Shown here: piece by piece, positions 53,003 to 62,267 of the stretch
Numbering within the stretch: position 1 is the first letter of the stretch
Layout: each line of letters opens with the position of its first letter
From: Microbulbifer yueqingensis
Lineage (GTDB): Bacteria; Pseudomonadota; Gammaproteobacteria; Pseudomonadales; Cellvibrionaceae
DNA length: 64,000 bases
Assembly: GCF_900100355.1 (NCBI RefSeq)
Contig: NZ_FNFH01000002.1
Coordinates: forward strand, 434,001-498,000
Reading direction: 5' to 3'
Notes under the pieces: model-generated
What the model saw: the letters and a program-made list of their open reading frames with translations, nothing else
What the model was told of the DNA's origin: nothing
Database searches by the model: none
Made by a program: the position numbers and the translations under genes

Positions 53003-55444
53003 TCAGGGCTCCAGGAATTCACAGCGGCCCACTTCTGCTCCCGCCGCCACGGCCTCACGCAGGCCGCCGGGGAAGCCAACCTGCTCGGAAACACCGTCGG
53101 TACAGACATAGGCCTGGTCCAGGTCGACCTTCCAGGAATACTGGATGCCGGCCAGTCCCCCTACGATCTCGGTCCCGGATGCGCTGATTGAGATCGGGTT
53201 ATTGATCGGCAGTGAGTTCATTTCCACCACACCCTGTTTCTTCAGGAAGTCGGCAAACTCCATCCAGCCAATTCCCTCGACCCACAGGCCGCCGGCGAGC
53301 CCCATACGCCAGTTGCCGGCACGGCCGATAGCAACACGGCCATCGTCGCTCATGTCGAAGACCGTCATCGGGATCGGGCCTACAGCTCCGGTGATCTCCT
53401 CTTCCGTCAGCAGCTGGCAGTAGTTGTAGCCAAAGAAGTAGAACGGCATGTCCGCGCACCAGCGAAGGGAGCCGATATTGGTAAGTGAATTGGCACTGGT
53501 ACCCCTGGCCGGATTCCACAACTGGACCCCATCGCGGGTGGACAGCGCCACCTTGCTACCATCCTGGCTGGTGGCATACGCCTCGTAGGCACCAAAGGCA
53601 CCGTGCAGGTCGATCATCGAACCGTCATTGACCCAGGCGACCGCCTTCTGGTGGGTGTTGGAGCCCAGCACCACTTCGCCATTGCCGGAAATCGCGTGGG
53701 CGCGGACAAACTGGGTGCGATTCCAGTCGACACCCTCGGTGTCCAGCTCCCGCATGCCGCCTTTTTCGTCCCAGATAAAAGGCACAATCTCGCCACTGTA
53801 GGTACTCTGGCAGTTACCGTCACCGTCGACATCCTTGTAGGCGAGGCCCACAGCTGTCTCACCCTTGTCATCCAGGGCCCAGCCGCTGGTGGCGGTCACG
53901 CCGGTTACCGAGCCCCCGCCGCAGCTGTTGCCGTTCAGGTCACCCAGCGGGGTAACGCCCTGTTCGCTCCAGATGGCGGCCTCCTGGATTCCGTTGCCGG
54001 TAAAGTCTTTCTGCACCAGCATCTTCTGGCCGTTGCGGTTCAGGGCGCCATTGGCCGGCACAAACTCCGGAGGCAGGACCTTGTAGCCCTTCTTTTCATC
54101 CCACAGGAATGCCGTGGGTCCCGCCTGGCCCGCGGCACGCTTGCCGCCCTTGGCCATGTCGCGAATAAAGGCTGACACCAGCGGTGTTACCTGGATACCT
54201 TTTTCGTAGCCATTGAAATAGAAATCTGCTTCCTTGGTCACACCCGCCTCGGCCAGGATCGGGGTTGCGTCACAGGCGTTGTCCGCCAGCGGATCCGTGC
54301 CCTCGGCAGCGTTCCAGTATTCGGCCTGGGATACCAGGCGCGTACGCGATGTCGGGTAACCGCCGGCGGTGATCTCCTCCAGGTACAGGACGTACTGCTC
54401 ACCCGGAGTCAGGTTGCGGATGGTGAAACGACCGTCGGGACCTAACTTGCCCTGGGTGGCCGAACCGCTCATGTCAGAAACCGCATCGTAGATGGGGTCG
54501 TTGACGTTACGGGCAATGATATTGATACCGCTGTACTCGGTCTTGCCATCCTTCAGGCGCAGGACACCAGTGATGGTACCGGTACTGGAGGCGTAGTCAG
54601 CGGTGGGGTACAGGTTGGAGATCGCGGCGATATCGTCCGGGTGCTCCACGGTGCTCTGCTCGGCACCGGCCTGGCCACTGTGATCGATGAACGGGAACAT
54701 CGTCTCGATGATATCCGGACTGGCGTTGTTGGCCCCGAAGAAAGCGGGGTAATCCCAGCGGTGGATCGGGTCCAGCCCGCAACCAGCCACACCGGGGTAT
54801 TTCGGGCTGTAGGTATAACTCATGTACGCCAGGGAGCCGTTTACCTGCGAGTGGGAGAGGTTGATGGCGTGACCGAATTCATGGGTGAACACGCCGGCCA
54901 CATTGTTGCCCTCGGTATCGCTGTTCCAGACGTTCCAGCCGTTCATCACCGCAGTCGCCTCGATGATGGTGCCGTTGCCATCGGTCCACTCGGGGAAGGC
55001 TATGCCGAGCACGGCCTCCTTTGGCACCCCGAAGAACTCCTCCAGGATGGAGCCGTCGGTGTCGTAAAGCACCCAGAAACCGTAACCATTTTCCCTGGTG
55101 TAGATCTCGGTGGCGTTAGCGCCGGTTACGTCGGCGATACCCAGTTTTTCCTCGATGGTGCCACTGATCTCCGCCGAGAAAGTGGATGTCGGCACATCGC
55201 TCCAGTTCTGGAAGGCATGCGCAGTGATTTCGTTGGCGCGCTCGATGGTCAGGAACGGGGTGCCGTCATAGTTCCAGGTGAAGGCCTCCCCACCATCGGT
55301 ATACACCGGGATGGGCCCCCTGCTGGTGTCCCATTTGAGGGGCTGGGGGTTTTCGCCATCGGTGGTGTAGAGCGGGCCGGCAGCCTGGGCGGAAGTCGCC
55401 GCAACGACCAGGCCAATCGCGAGGGTCAGGTTATTCAGTTTCAT
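53003..55444 (-). CDS. Secreted metzincin-like protease with HAF-type repeats
   Basis: The 813-residue exported protein has a signal peptide (about 1-21, ending AQA). Residues about 40-290 form a matrixin-like domain with the zinc motif HEFGHAINLSH (His188, His192, His198), where the metzincin Gly is replaced by Asn. A carboxypeptidase-regulatory-like beta-sandwich follows at about 290-390 (GTITGVLRLKDG, then PDGRFTIRNLTPG). The C-terminal half (about 430-790) carries repeats like the HAF family (AFLWDEKKGYKVLP, PFIWDEKGGMRELD, GLWVEGIGWMEF) that suggest a propeller. Its start overlaps the upstream stop by one base. It is likely a surface or extracellular protease of unknown target. Confidence 0.82.
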   Translation of the reverse strand: MKLNNLTLAIGLVVAATSAQAAGPLYTTDGENPQPLKWDTSRGPIPVYTDGGEAFTWNYDGTPFLTIERANEITAHAFQNWSDVPTSTFSAEISGTIEEKLGIADVTGANATEIYTRENGYGFWVLYDTDGSILEEFFGVPKEAVLGIAFPEWTDGNGTIIEATAVMNGWNVWNSDTEGNNVAGVFTHEFGHAINLSHSQVNGSLAYMSYTYSPKYPGVAGCGLDPIHRWDYPAFFGANNASPDIIETMFPFIDHSGQAGAEQSTVEHPDDIAAISNLYPTADYASSTGTITGVLRLKDGKTEYSGINIIARNVNDPIYDAVSDMSGSATQGKLGPDGRFTIRNLTPGEQYVLYLEEITAGGYPTSRTRLVSQAEYWNAAEGTDPLADNACDATPILAEAGVTKEADFYFNGYEKGIQVTPLVSAFIRDMAKGGKRAAGQAGPTAFLWDEKKGYKVLPPEFVPANGALNRNGQKMLVQKDFTGNGIQEAAIWSEQGVTPLGDLNGNSCGGGSVTGVTATSGWALDDKGETAVGLAYKDVDGDGNCQSTYSGEIVPFIWDEKGGMRELDTEGVDWNRTQFVRAHAISGNGEVVLGSNTHQKAVAWVNDGSMIDLHGAFGAYEAYATSQDGSKVALSTRDGVQLWNPARGTSANSLTNIGSLRWCADMPFYFFGYNYCQLLTEEEITGAVGPIPMTVFDMSDDGRVAIGRAGNWRMGLAGGLWVEGIGWMEFADFLKKQGVVEMNSLPINNPISISASGTEIVGGLAGIQYSWKVDLDQAYVCTDGVSEQVGFPGGLREAVAAGAEVGRCEFLEP

Positions 55445-56085
55445 TATTTCATCTCCCCCTTGCCGATCCAGTCTTCAGAAACTGCACGGCCGACCAGGTC
55501 CATAAACTGGACGGCGTCTACCGCACCTGGTGAGGTCAGCATGTTCTGCTGTTCCGCACTCAGCAGCTGCTGGTTGATTTCCACATCCTCGAACAGGCCG
55601 GCGTTGTTGAACTGGTTTGCCAGCTTTCCGTTCATCACACTGAACTTGCCCTGGGCCATGCCGGCAGTAGTCTGCAGGCCAGTGCGACCAGCCTTTTCGT
55701 GCATGAAGGCAACCACGAACTCACCCTCGTTCCAGCGCGGGAAACCTTCCGGGGAGACTGCCAGCATCTGGTGGCCATTGGCCATGGTGCGGGGTTTCAG
55801 CAGGCCAAACTGGCGAAAGGTGTATTCGCTGTCGTCCTTGATCTTGCCCTTGGCATCGCTGCCAACCTGCAGGGTGACTTCGGTGTAGGGAATGCCAGCT
55901 GCGTCGATGCCGTCGGACACGCTTTTCACCGTACCCGAGACAATAGCCTCGGAACTGGTAATCAACTGGGTGAGATTCTGGGTCTTGAGTTTCATGGCAC
56001 TGGCTACCGGTGCAACCAGGGCCACCACGAGGGTGGCGAGCAGTGCGGCAAGCGGCTTGCGGCACCGTTGGAGTTTACCTGACAC
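55444..56085 (-). CDS. Secreted protein coupled to the metzincin
   Basis: The 213-residue protein has a signal peptide (about 1-30, ending ASA). The mature part opens with SSEAIVSGTVKSVSDG, then YTEVTLQVGSDAKGKIK, YTFRQFGLL, FPRWNEGEFVVAFMHEKA and AQGKFSV. I recall similar small exported proteins next to matrixin-like proteases in several bacteria, but know no function; a role as inhibitor, chaperone or cofactor is possible. Translation is coupled, the stop sharing one base with the protease start. An operator palindrome lies 92 bases upstream. Confidence 0.8.
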   Translation of the reverse strand: MSGKLQRCRKPLAALLATLVVALVAPVASAMKLKTQNLTQLITSSEAIVSGTVKSVSDGIDAAGIPYTEVTLQVGSDAKGKIKDDSEYTFRQFGLLKPRTMANGHQMLAVSPEGFPRWNEGEFVVAFMHEKAGRTGLQTTAGMAQGKFSVMNGKLANQFNNAGLFEDVEINQQLLSAEQQNMLTSPGAVDAVQFMDLVGRAVSEDWIGKGEMK

Positions 56086-56176
56086 GATGATTTCCTCTCA
56101 TTATTGTGAATATCGGGCCCGGGGCTGGGCACGGGCCGGAAACAATTTCACGTTAAGGAGAGGCTGGGCGGAGGGG

Positions 56177-56195
56177 TATAGGGGTTTCCCCGATA
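56177..56195. promoter_or_regulatory. Near-perfect palindrome (copy 2 of shared operator)
   Basis: TATAGGGGTTTCCCCGATA differs from the copy at 52884-52902 by one base. It lies 92 bases upstream of the secreted-protein/metzincin operon and 110 bases from the stop of the NarL-type regulator gene. Confidence 0.8.
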
Positions 56196-56304
56196 TTCAG
56201 TTACGCGTGAACGGGCTCACAACTTCCGGCAACCAGGAGTTCGGCTAACCGGGATTATTTTCACAAAAAAACGGAACGGGTCTCGTCACGGCAATGGCCG
56301 GGAG

Positions 56305-56982
56305 TCATGTCTCGGGATTGACCAGGCCGACGCGGATAGCGAAGCGCACCAGACCCGGCACGTTGTAAATTCCCAGCCTGTCCATCAGCTGGGCGCGATG
56401 GGCCTCGACCGTTTTCACACTGACATTCAGGCCGCTCGCGATTTCCCGCGGTCCGCGACCTTCAGCGATCAGCTGCAGGATCTGCCGCTGCCGGGGTGTC
56501 AGGACCTCCGCAGCCGATATGGAGTCAGTGCCGGCGGAGAGAAACCGCTCTACCACCTCCCCATCGATGGCAGCACACAGGTAGTCCCGGCCGGCGAAGA
56601 GGGCATGCAGTGCCTCTGCCAGTTCATCGAATGCGGAATCCTTCAGGAGATAGCCCTGGGCTCCGGCATTCAGCGCACGGGCAACATATTCCGGCCCCGA
56701 GTGCATGGACAGGATCAGGATTCGCACATCGGGGTGATGCTGGCTCAGGTGTGCGGCCACCTCGAGCCCGTTCATGCCGGGCAGCGAGACATCGAGCAGA
56801 ACCACATCGGGACGCTTTCGCCGGACCAGCGCCAGGGCCTCCAGTCCATCCCCGCACTCACCAACCACTGCGATACCGGGCATATCATCCAGCAGTGCGC
56901 GCATGCCAGCCCGCAACAGCCTGTGGTCATCCACGAGCAGGATTTGCCTCGGTTTTTCACTCGAGTATTGGTGCTTCTGCAT
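56305..56982 (-). CDS. NarL/LuxR-type response regulator
   Basis: The 225-residue regulator has a receiver domain (about 12-130) with the phosphorylated Asp64 in VVLLDVSLPG and the acidic pair Asp18-Asp19, plus a LuxR-type helix-turn-helix (about 160-215: LTPRQRQILQLIAEGRGPREIASGLNVS, then VKTVEAHR). It starts 26 bases inside the end of the histidine kinase gene, so the two are certainly co-expressed and cognate. I propose that it binds the palindromes at 56177 and 52884. Confidence 0.95.
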   Translation of the reverse strand: MQKHQYSSEKPRQILLVDDHRLLRAGMRALLDDMPGIAVVGECGDGLEALALVRRKRPDVVLLDVSLPGMNGLEVAAHLSQHHPDVRILILSMHSGPEYVARALNAGAQGYLLKDSAFDELAEALHALFAGRDYLCAAIDGEVVERFLSAGTDSISAAEVLTPRQRQILQLIAEGRGPREIASGLNVSVKTVEAHRAQLMDRLGIYNVPGLVRFAIRVGLVNPET

Positions 56983-59900
56983 GATTCAATACCGGAATTT
57001 TCGCAGTTACCCGACAACCGGAGCCGGGACTGGAATCGAAGTGCATCTCACCACACACTCCATGGACCCGCTCGAGCATACCCAGGAGGCCCAGGTGCTC
57101 CCCGCGCCGGGCGCGCGCCCAGACTTCGACTGGTTCGAAGCCACAACCATTGTCCTCGACCTCCAGGATCAGCCGCTGCGCATCGTAGCGCAGCCTGACT
57201 TCTATGCGACTCGCGCAGGCATGCCGGATAGCATTGTTTACCGCCTCCTGCACCAGGCGGAATATGGTGGTTCGCAGGTCGCCTTCAATCCACGACAGGT
57301 CAAACTGGGTGACCAGCCCTATCTGTACGCCGGCGCGATCGCTCACGGAGTCCAGGTGGACCCGCAGCGCTTCCACCAGCCCCGCTTCATCGAGTAGCGG
57401 CGGGCGCAGGCTGAGGGAAATATTCCTGACCTGGGCGATCATGCTGTCGATCATGGCAATGGCAGACGCGAGCAGTCCTCCCGCGGCCCCGGCGTCCGCC
57501 GCGCCTCCTGCACGCTGCAGGCTGATCTTGGTTGCGGTAAGGGTCTGGCCCAGTTCATCGTGGAGCTCCCGTGCGATCAGCTGGCGCTGTTCCTCCCTCG
57601 TGCTCTGCATCCTGTGAGTCAGGTTGCGCAGGCCGGTGTGGGCCTGGGACAGCTCTTCCCGGCTTTCCCTCACCCTCTGCAGCGCTAACTCCTTTTCCCG
57701 CTGCAGCTTTTCCAGTCGGCGGTTGCGGCGGCGCAGTCCCCGAACACGATGGCGGTGCCAGCCCCAGGTACCGACGAGCAGCAGGAGCAGCCCCCCCACC
57801 CGGAATTCCAACGTCATCCAGAGCGGTGGTATCACCTCGAGATCCAGCGACGGGGAGACACTCCAGTTGCCAAAAGCATCGCGCCCGCGGATGCTCAAAC
57901 GGTGGACCCCGGGGGATAATTCCAGCAGGGTAACGACATGACGCTCACCCAGTGCCTGCCAATCGGACTCCTCGTCAAGGCGATACTGGTACTGATGCTG
58001 GCCACGCGCATAATCCAGTACCGCAAAGGAAACTGAGAGCATCTCGCCCCACCGCATGGAGTACGCGGAAAGTGCCGTTGCCGGCTGTATGTTGAGTCCC
58101 CCCTGGCCATCGGGCCGGGTCAGCTCGATCATTCGCACAGGGCTCGGGTCGCGCTCACGCATCGGCGTACCTGGCGGAACCTTCACCACACCGCCTAGCC
58201 CGCCGAAGTAAAGGTAGTGTTCATCCCGGGCCGCGGCCCGAACATTGAAATGCGTCACCGGCAGGCCACTCTCGGCAACATGATTGGCTACTGCACCCGT
58301 GGCCGGCTGCAACCGGGTCAAACCTCTGTGTGAACTGATCCAGAGAGAGCCGTCGTTGTCCTCGATAATTCCCGCCACTCCGTCGCTGAGCAGGCCATCC
58401 CGCTCGGTCCAGCGACGCAGCAGCCTGAGCTGTCCCCCGCCAGTGAGGGCAAACTGGTGCAAGCCGCCGCCGTTGGTGCCCACCCAGAGATAGCCGCTGT
58501 CGGAACGGTAGAGACCGGTGACCGAATGGTGCCCCAGTCCCTCTGCCACTGTAAAACGCTGGCAGGACCATACTTCCGTCCGGCACAGGTTGAGCCCGTT
58601 CGATCGGGTACCCACGAGAAGCAGGCCCTTACCGAGATCCAGCAACCCGGAAATATAATTGCCACTCAGCGAATCCACCCGATGTGGATCATGCTGCAAG
58701 GAGTCGAACTGTTCCCCGCCCGGCGACAACCGGAACAGGCCACTTCCCCCAACGCCGACCCACAATACGCCACGGTCATCCTCGGCCAGGCTGGTGACGT
58801 AGCCGTCCCCCAGTCCCCGGCCGGAATCCCCGCTAATCCGCTCCAGGGGCGTGCCGCCGGCCGACAGCAGCCACAGGCCGTGGTTGGTGCCCACCGCGAT
58901 TTCCCCGCTTTGCCGCCGCGTCATGGCCAGGACGCCATCGGTATTCAGTTGCGAGGGAGTCCCAGGGAGCTTTTCCACCCTTTTCCGGTCTTCGGCCAGC
59001 GGTTGCACCCCACCGCCAAAAGTCCCTACCCAGGGTCTGCTGCCTTCGCCGGAGAGGATCGCAGTCACGTTACGGTTTCGCAGGTGGCTCGTTTCCGAGT
59101 CAGCATCCAGGAAGCCGAATCTCTCCTCTGGCAGGCGCGCAAGGTAGACCCCACTGCCCCAGGTGCCCACGAAGACCCGCCGGCCGCTGATTACCAGGTT
59201 CATCTGGGGCAGGGCCGGCAACTGCCCCGGTTGGCCGGGCAGTTCCGGGTTTGCGGGCACTACGCTTCCGTCATCGGGATCGTAAACCAGCACCCCCTTG
59301 GCCATTGTGGTCATCCACAGGCGCCCTCGCGGGCCCCAGGCCAGGTCGGTAATGATCCGGGCCGTCTTGCTTTCCGGGATTAACGGGATCTGCCGAACCT
59401 CGCGCGCGCCCGGACCGATTTCCACCAACCCCGAGCGGGTTCCCACAAACATCGAACCATCGCGGCCCTCGGCAAACGCGAATACATCATTTATTTCGGG
59501 CCGCTCGGCCAGGTGGACCGACAGGTCGATGCGATCGAAGCCGGTCCGGCCGGGGCGCCTGATGCTGATACCACCACCGACGGTGGCAACCCACAGATTT
59601 CCCGCGCGGTCGGCGTGCACCGTGTAGGCGTAATCGTGGGAAAGCGAACGCGGGTCATCCGGATCATGGAAATACCGCTCGACAATGCCTGTGGCGGGGT
59701 CAAGACGATTGAGGCCTATCTGGCTGCCGACCCAGAGGTGCCCGCTGTGATCTTCCGCCATACCGTAAATACTCGCATGGCTCAGGGTATTGGGGTCGGC
59801 CACGTCGTGCCGGTAATGCCGGAAGCTGCCGCTTTTCGGGTCGTACCTGCTGAGGCCGGCGGTGTTACTGGCCACCCAGATCCGGCCGTGAGAGTCCTCA

Positions 59901-60175
59901 AAAAGCGCCCGCAGGTCACCGTCGGGCAACTCCCCGGGGCCCCCCTTCCCGACCGGCATGCGCCGCGCCTCATAACCGTCATACCGGTACAGGCCTTCCC
60001 GGGTGGCCACCCAGAGCAGGCCGGAGCGATCCACCAACAGGGAGGGAACCACCTTCACATCGAGCCCCTGGGCGACGCCCAGGGGCTCGAATTCCACCGC
60101 CCCCTGCGCCAATAGCGGGGAGGGCCAAAATAGGGAAACCACTATCAGCAGTAGCGGGAGGGCCCTGCCAGTCAT
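56957..60175 (-). CDS. Sensor histidine kinase with periplasmic beta-propeller
   Basis: The 1072-residue kinase has a signal peptide (about 1-23), then two seven-bladed-propeller units built of regulator-propeller repeats (DSHGRIWVASNTAGLSRYDP, DHSGHLWVGSQIGLNRLDP and at least ten more; about 30-680). A Y_Y_Y immunoglobulin-like domain follows (about 700-780), then one transmembrane helix (about 790-812) and a coiled coil. The HisKA_3 domain has phospho-acceptor His872 in ARELHDELGQ, and the catalytic domain carries EVEDNGCGFE. The layout equals the propeller sensors best known from Bacteroidetes polysaccharide systems, here without a fused regulator. It overlaps the response regulator gene by 26 bases. 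Confidence 0.95.
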   Translation of the reverse strand: MTGRALPLLLIVVSLFWPSPLLAQGAVEFEPLGVAQGLDVKVVPSLLVDRSGLLWVATREGLYRYDGYEARRMPVGKGGPGELPDGDLRALFEDSHGRIWVASNTAGLSRYDPKSGSFRHYRHDVADPNTLSHASIYGMAEDHSGHLWVGSQIGLNRLDPATGIVERYFHDPDDPRSLSHDYAYTVHADRAGNLWVATVGGGISIRRPGRTGFDRIDLSVHLAERPEINDVFAFAEGRDGSMFVGTRSGLVEIGPGAREVRQIPLIPESKTARIITDLAWGPRGRLWMTTMAKGVLVYDPDDGSVVPANPELPGQPGQLPALPQMNLVISGRRVFVGTWGSGVYLARLPEERFGFLDADSETSHLRNRNVTAILSGEGSRPWVGTFGGGVQPLAEDRKRVEKLPGTPSQLNTDGVLAMTRRQSGEIAVGTNHGLWLLSAGGTPLERISGDSGRGLGDGYVTSLAEDDRGVLWVGVGGSGLFRLSPGGEQFDSLQHDPHRVDSLSGNYISGLLDLGKGLLLVGTRSNGLNLCRTEVWSCQRFTVAEGLGHHSVTGLYRSDSGYLWVGTNGGGLHQFALTGGGQLRLLRRWTERDGLLSDGVAGIIEDNDGSLWISSHRGLTRLQPATGAVANHVAESGLPVTHFNVRAAARDEHYLYFGGLGGVVKVPPGTPMRERDPSPVRMIELTRPDGQGGLNIQPATALSAYSMRWGEMLSVSFAVLDYARGQHQYQYRLDEESDWQALGERHVVTLLELSPGVHRLSIRGRDAFGNWSVSPSLDLEVIPPLWMTLEFRVGGLLLLLVGTWGWHRHRVRGLRRRNRRLEKLQREKELALQRVRESREELSQAHTGLRNLTHRMQSTREEQRQLIARELHDELGQTLTATKISLQRAGGAADAGAAGGLLASAIAMIDSMIAQVRNISLSLRPPLLDEAGLVEALRVHLDSVSDRAGVQIGLVTQFDLSWIEGDLRTTIFRLVQEAVNNAIRHACASRIEVRLRYDAQRLILEVEDNGCGFEPVEVWARARRGEHLGLLGMLERVHGVCGEMHFDSSPGSGCRVTAKIPVLNHAEAPILE

Positions 60176-60463
60176 TTTCGTGCCACTCTTTACTTCTCAA
60201 CCGTGACGATTTCCCCACCCACCCGCTACCTGCACCACGCTGGGGGGGCCGGCGACCAGGGGAATAACTTAATAACCGAAACATATAAGCAGAGTTATCG
60301 CGACACTGCCAGACCATCGTTGCCATGAAAACCGACAAAACAGGCGGAGTCACAAAATAGCTACGAGGCGCACTGGATACGGGTATACCGGCCCCGAGGA
60401 ACCCCCAAAAAAGGAATATATTTCCCACTCCAACCCGGCACAGAGGTGACTGGCCGGGAGGCT
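60176..60463. other. Spacer upstream of the histidine kinase
   Basis: A 288-base region between the cytochrome c stop and the kinase start. It should hold the kinase promoter. I see no open frame, strong hairpin or copy of the palindrome. Confidence 0.4.
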
Positions 60464-60853
60464 TCAGTGCTTGCCCGGTGCCAGGGGCACGCCCTTTCGC
60501 TCACTGTGGATATAGGACACGATGGCGATCATCTTCGGATCGTCGGCCGACAGCGCCTCGCCTTCGAGTGGATTGCGGATGCACCAATTCACCATTTCCC
60601 ACAAGTCGGCCACCCGACCGAGCTGTTGCTGGAACTTGGGATAGGTCTCCGGATGGGTATTGGCGGCATTCGGGTGGCACTGGGCACAGGCGACCCCGTT
60701 ACTGCCGAGGTCGCCGCTGGTCCAGAGCTGCCTTCCTTTCTGTGCGACCCGCTGGTACTGCTCCTGCCAGCGCTCCATATCTTCCCGGGTAAATTCGTCG
60801 GCCGCCACGGCAACGGCACCGATCAGGCAAAACAGCAGGGCCAGCGTTCTCAT
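60464..60853 (-). CDS. Small secreted c-type cytochrome
   Basis: I chose the ATG at 60853 (129 residues), where a signal peptide begins (about 1-19, ending AVA); the longer frame upstream is not signal-like. The mature protein has one haem motif CAQCH near residue 57, and later WCIRNPLEGE and DDPKMIAIVSYIHSERKG, typical of a class I cytochrome such as the SoxX/SoxA-like or thiosulfate-dehydrogenase group (likely Met as axial ligand). It lies 13 bases downstream of the phosphoesterase gene and is co-transcribed with it, so it probably shuttles electrons in the same periplasmic process. Confidence 0.85.
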   Translation of the reverse strand: MRTLALLFCLIGAVAVAADEFTREDMERWQEQYQRVAQKGRQLWTSGDLGSNGVACAQCHPNAANTHPETYPKFQQQLGRVADLWEMVNWCIRNPLEGEALSADDPKMIAIVSYIHSERKGVPLAPGKH

Positions 60854-60866
60854 CTTGCGCTCCTGG

Positions 60867-61931
60867 TTAGAAATGGTCTTGCGGCGGGGTCCGCGCATCC
60901 TTGTCCTGGTATCTCGTGTCTTCCGGACGCCTGTGCCGCTCGTTCCAGGCCACCCTGCGGTTCTGGTTGGCACCCAGGTTGAAGGTGGTATCAATACGAC
61001 CGCTGTGCATATTCATAAACTGCCAACCGGTGGCATCCCGCTCGTTCGAGGGATCGGCGCGATTCATGGGAACAGTGAGGATCGGCAGGTGACTTTCCGC
61101 CAGCGCGTAGGACTCGGGATACGGCCAGGGCCAGGCTGTGGACATGACCGACGTAAAGGCAATATTGCCGATCTGGTTATACTGGATCTGGTGAACATGC
61201 CCGTAAATGACATTACTCTCGCGAAAAGGTGCGAGCATTTTCTGGACCTCATCGGCGTCCTCGGTCCAGAAATTCCATCCGCGGTAAATCTTCTGCAGCG
61301 GCGAGTGGGAGAAAACCACAATCGGGGTGTCCTTATCCTGACTATCCAGGTCCTTGCGCATCCACTCCCGCTGGCGCTCGCCCACCATAAACGGCGAGCC
61401 ATTCGGGTTATCGAGCAGGGCCATTTCCTGCATACGCCGACCGGGCGTATCCCATCTCCTGTTCCAGTCGTCATAAGTCAGGATACTGTTGAGCACGACA
61501 AAGTGGACGCCCTTGTGGTCAAAACTGTAATAGTCGTCGCCATACAGTTTTCGCCAATAATCCCCCATATCCAGGTAATAATCGTGCTCACCCATGACCA
61601 TATACAGCTTCCCGTGCAGTGCCCCGAGCATTTCGGCACCGTGGTCCAGCTCTGCCCGGGTCCCCAGGTGGGCGAGGTCGCCACCGAAGACGAAAAAGTC
61701 CGGCCTTGGATCGAGGAGGTTGGCCTCGGCAACCGCACGCTTCAACCCCTGGTCCCAGCTCCGCACAAACTTATCGTCCCTGATATGCTGGATATGGGAG
61801 TCGGAAATATAACCGAAGGTAAAACCCCTGCCGGGCTCTGCGAACGACAGACGTACCAGGCTGACAGGCAGCATGCCTGCCAACAAGCCGGCAGATGACG
61901 CCTTGAGAAATTCTCTTCGAGAACTATTCAA
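60867..61931 (-). CDS. Tat-exported calcineurin-like metallophosphoesterase
   Basis: The 354-residue protein has a twin-arginine signal (SRREFLKASSAGLLAGML, about 4-22), so it is exported folded. All metallophosphatase blocks are present: ISDSHIQHI near 41, GGDLAHLGT near 79, GEHDYY near 109, SHSPLQ near 205 and YGHVHQ near 245, where the second block has Leu-Ala in place of the usual Asn region. It hydrolyses a phosphoester, but no substrate can be named. It is co-transcribed with a small cytochrome c, an odd pairing that hints at a redox-linked function. Confidence 0.9.
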   Translation of the reverse strand: MNSSRREFLKASSAGLLAGMLPVSLVRLSFAEPGRGFTFGYISDSHIQHIRDDKFVRSWDQGLKRAVAEANLLDPRPDFFVFGGDLAHLGTRAELDHGAEMLGALHGKLYMVMGEHDYYLDMGDYWRKLYGDDYYSFDHKGVHFVVLNSILTYDDWNRRWDTPGRRMQEMALLDNPNGSPFMVGERQREWMRKDLDSQDKDTPIVVFSHSPLQKIYRGWNFWTEDADEVQKMLAPFRESNVIYGHVHQIQYNQIGNIAFTSVMSTAWPWPYPESYALAESHLPILTVPMNRADPSNERDATGWQFMNMHSGRIDTTFNLGANQNRRVAWNERHRRPEDTRYQDKDARTPPQDHF

Positions 61932-62267
61932 TGTCTTTCCCCTTGAAGAGCGTTCTCGGGTTTTTCCGCTGCTCGGTGAGACTCAGGGGTCGGGCACCAC
62001 CATCCGGACAGGGTTCGGTTAACGCGCCCCAGCAGTACCAGATCATTCCCGTGGTTCCCGGCCACACAGGCTCCGCTCTGTAATAAACAATTATGGGCGA
62101 CGATCTGTGGCCGGTGCGGAAAGATGGAAGAGATTTCAGGGAATCAGGTGGAGGATATTGACGACGTCTTCAACAGTGCATACCGGAGCCCGGGCAGGCC
62201 TCACGCCAGGCGACCAGGTCATGCGCTGCAAGGCGACTTTCCGCGTCAGTGAAGAGAGGGCCGGCCA
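61932..62267. other. Spacer, nothing recognised
   Basis: About 336 bases between the MscS-type gene and the phosphoesterase gene. No convincing frame, RNA gene or T-run terminator is seen. Confidence 0.4.

Noticed and set aside
54641..55888. Open frame of 415 codons on the plus strand opposite the protease operon
   Set aside because: It spans two coupled genes on the opposite strand and has no recognisable features.
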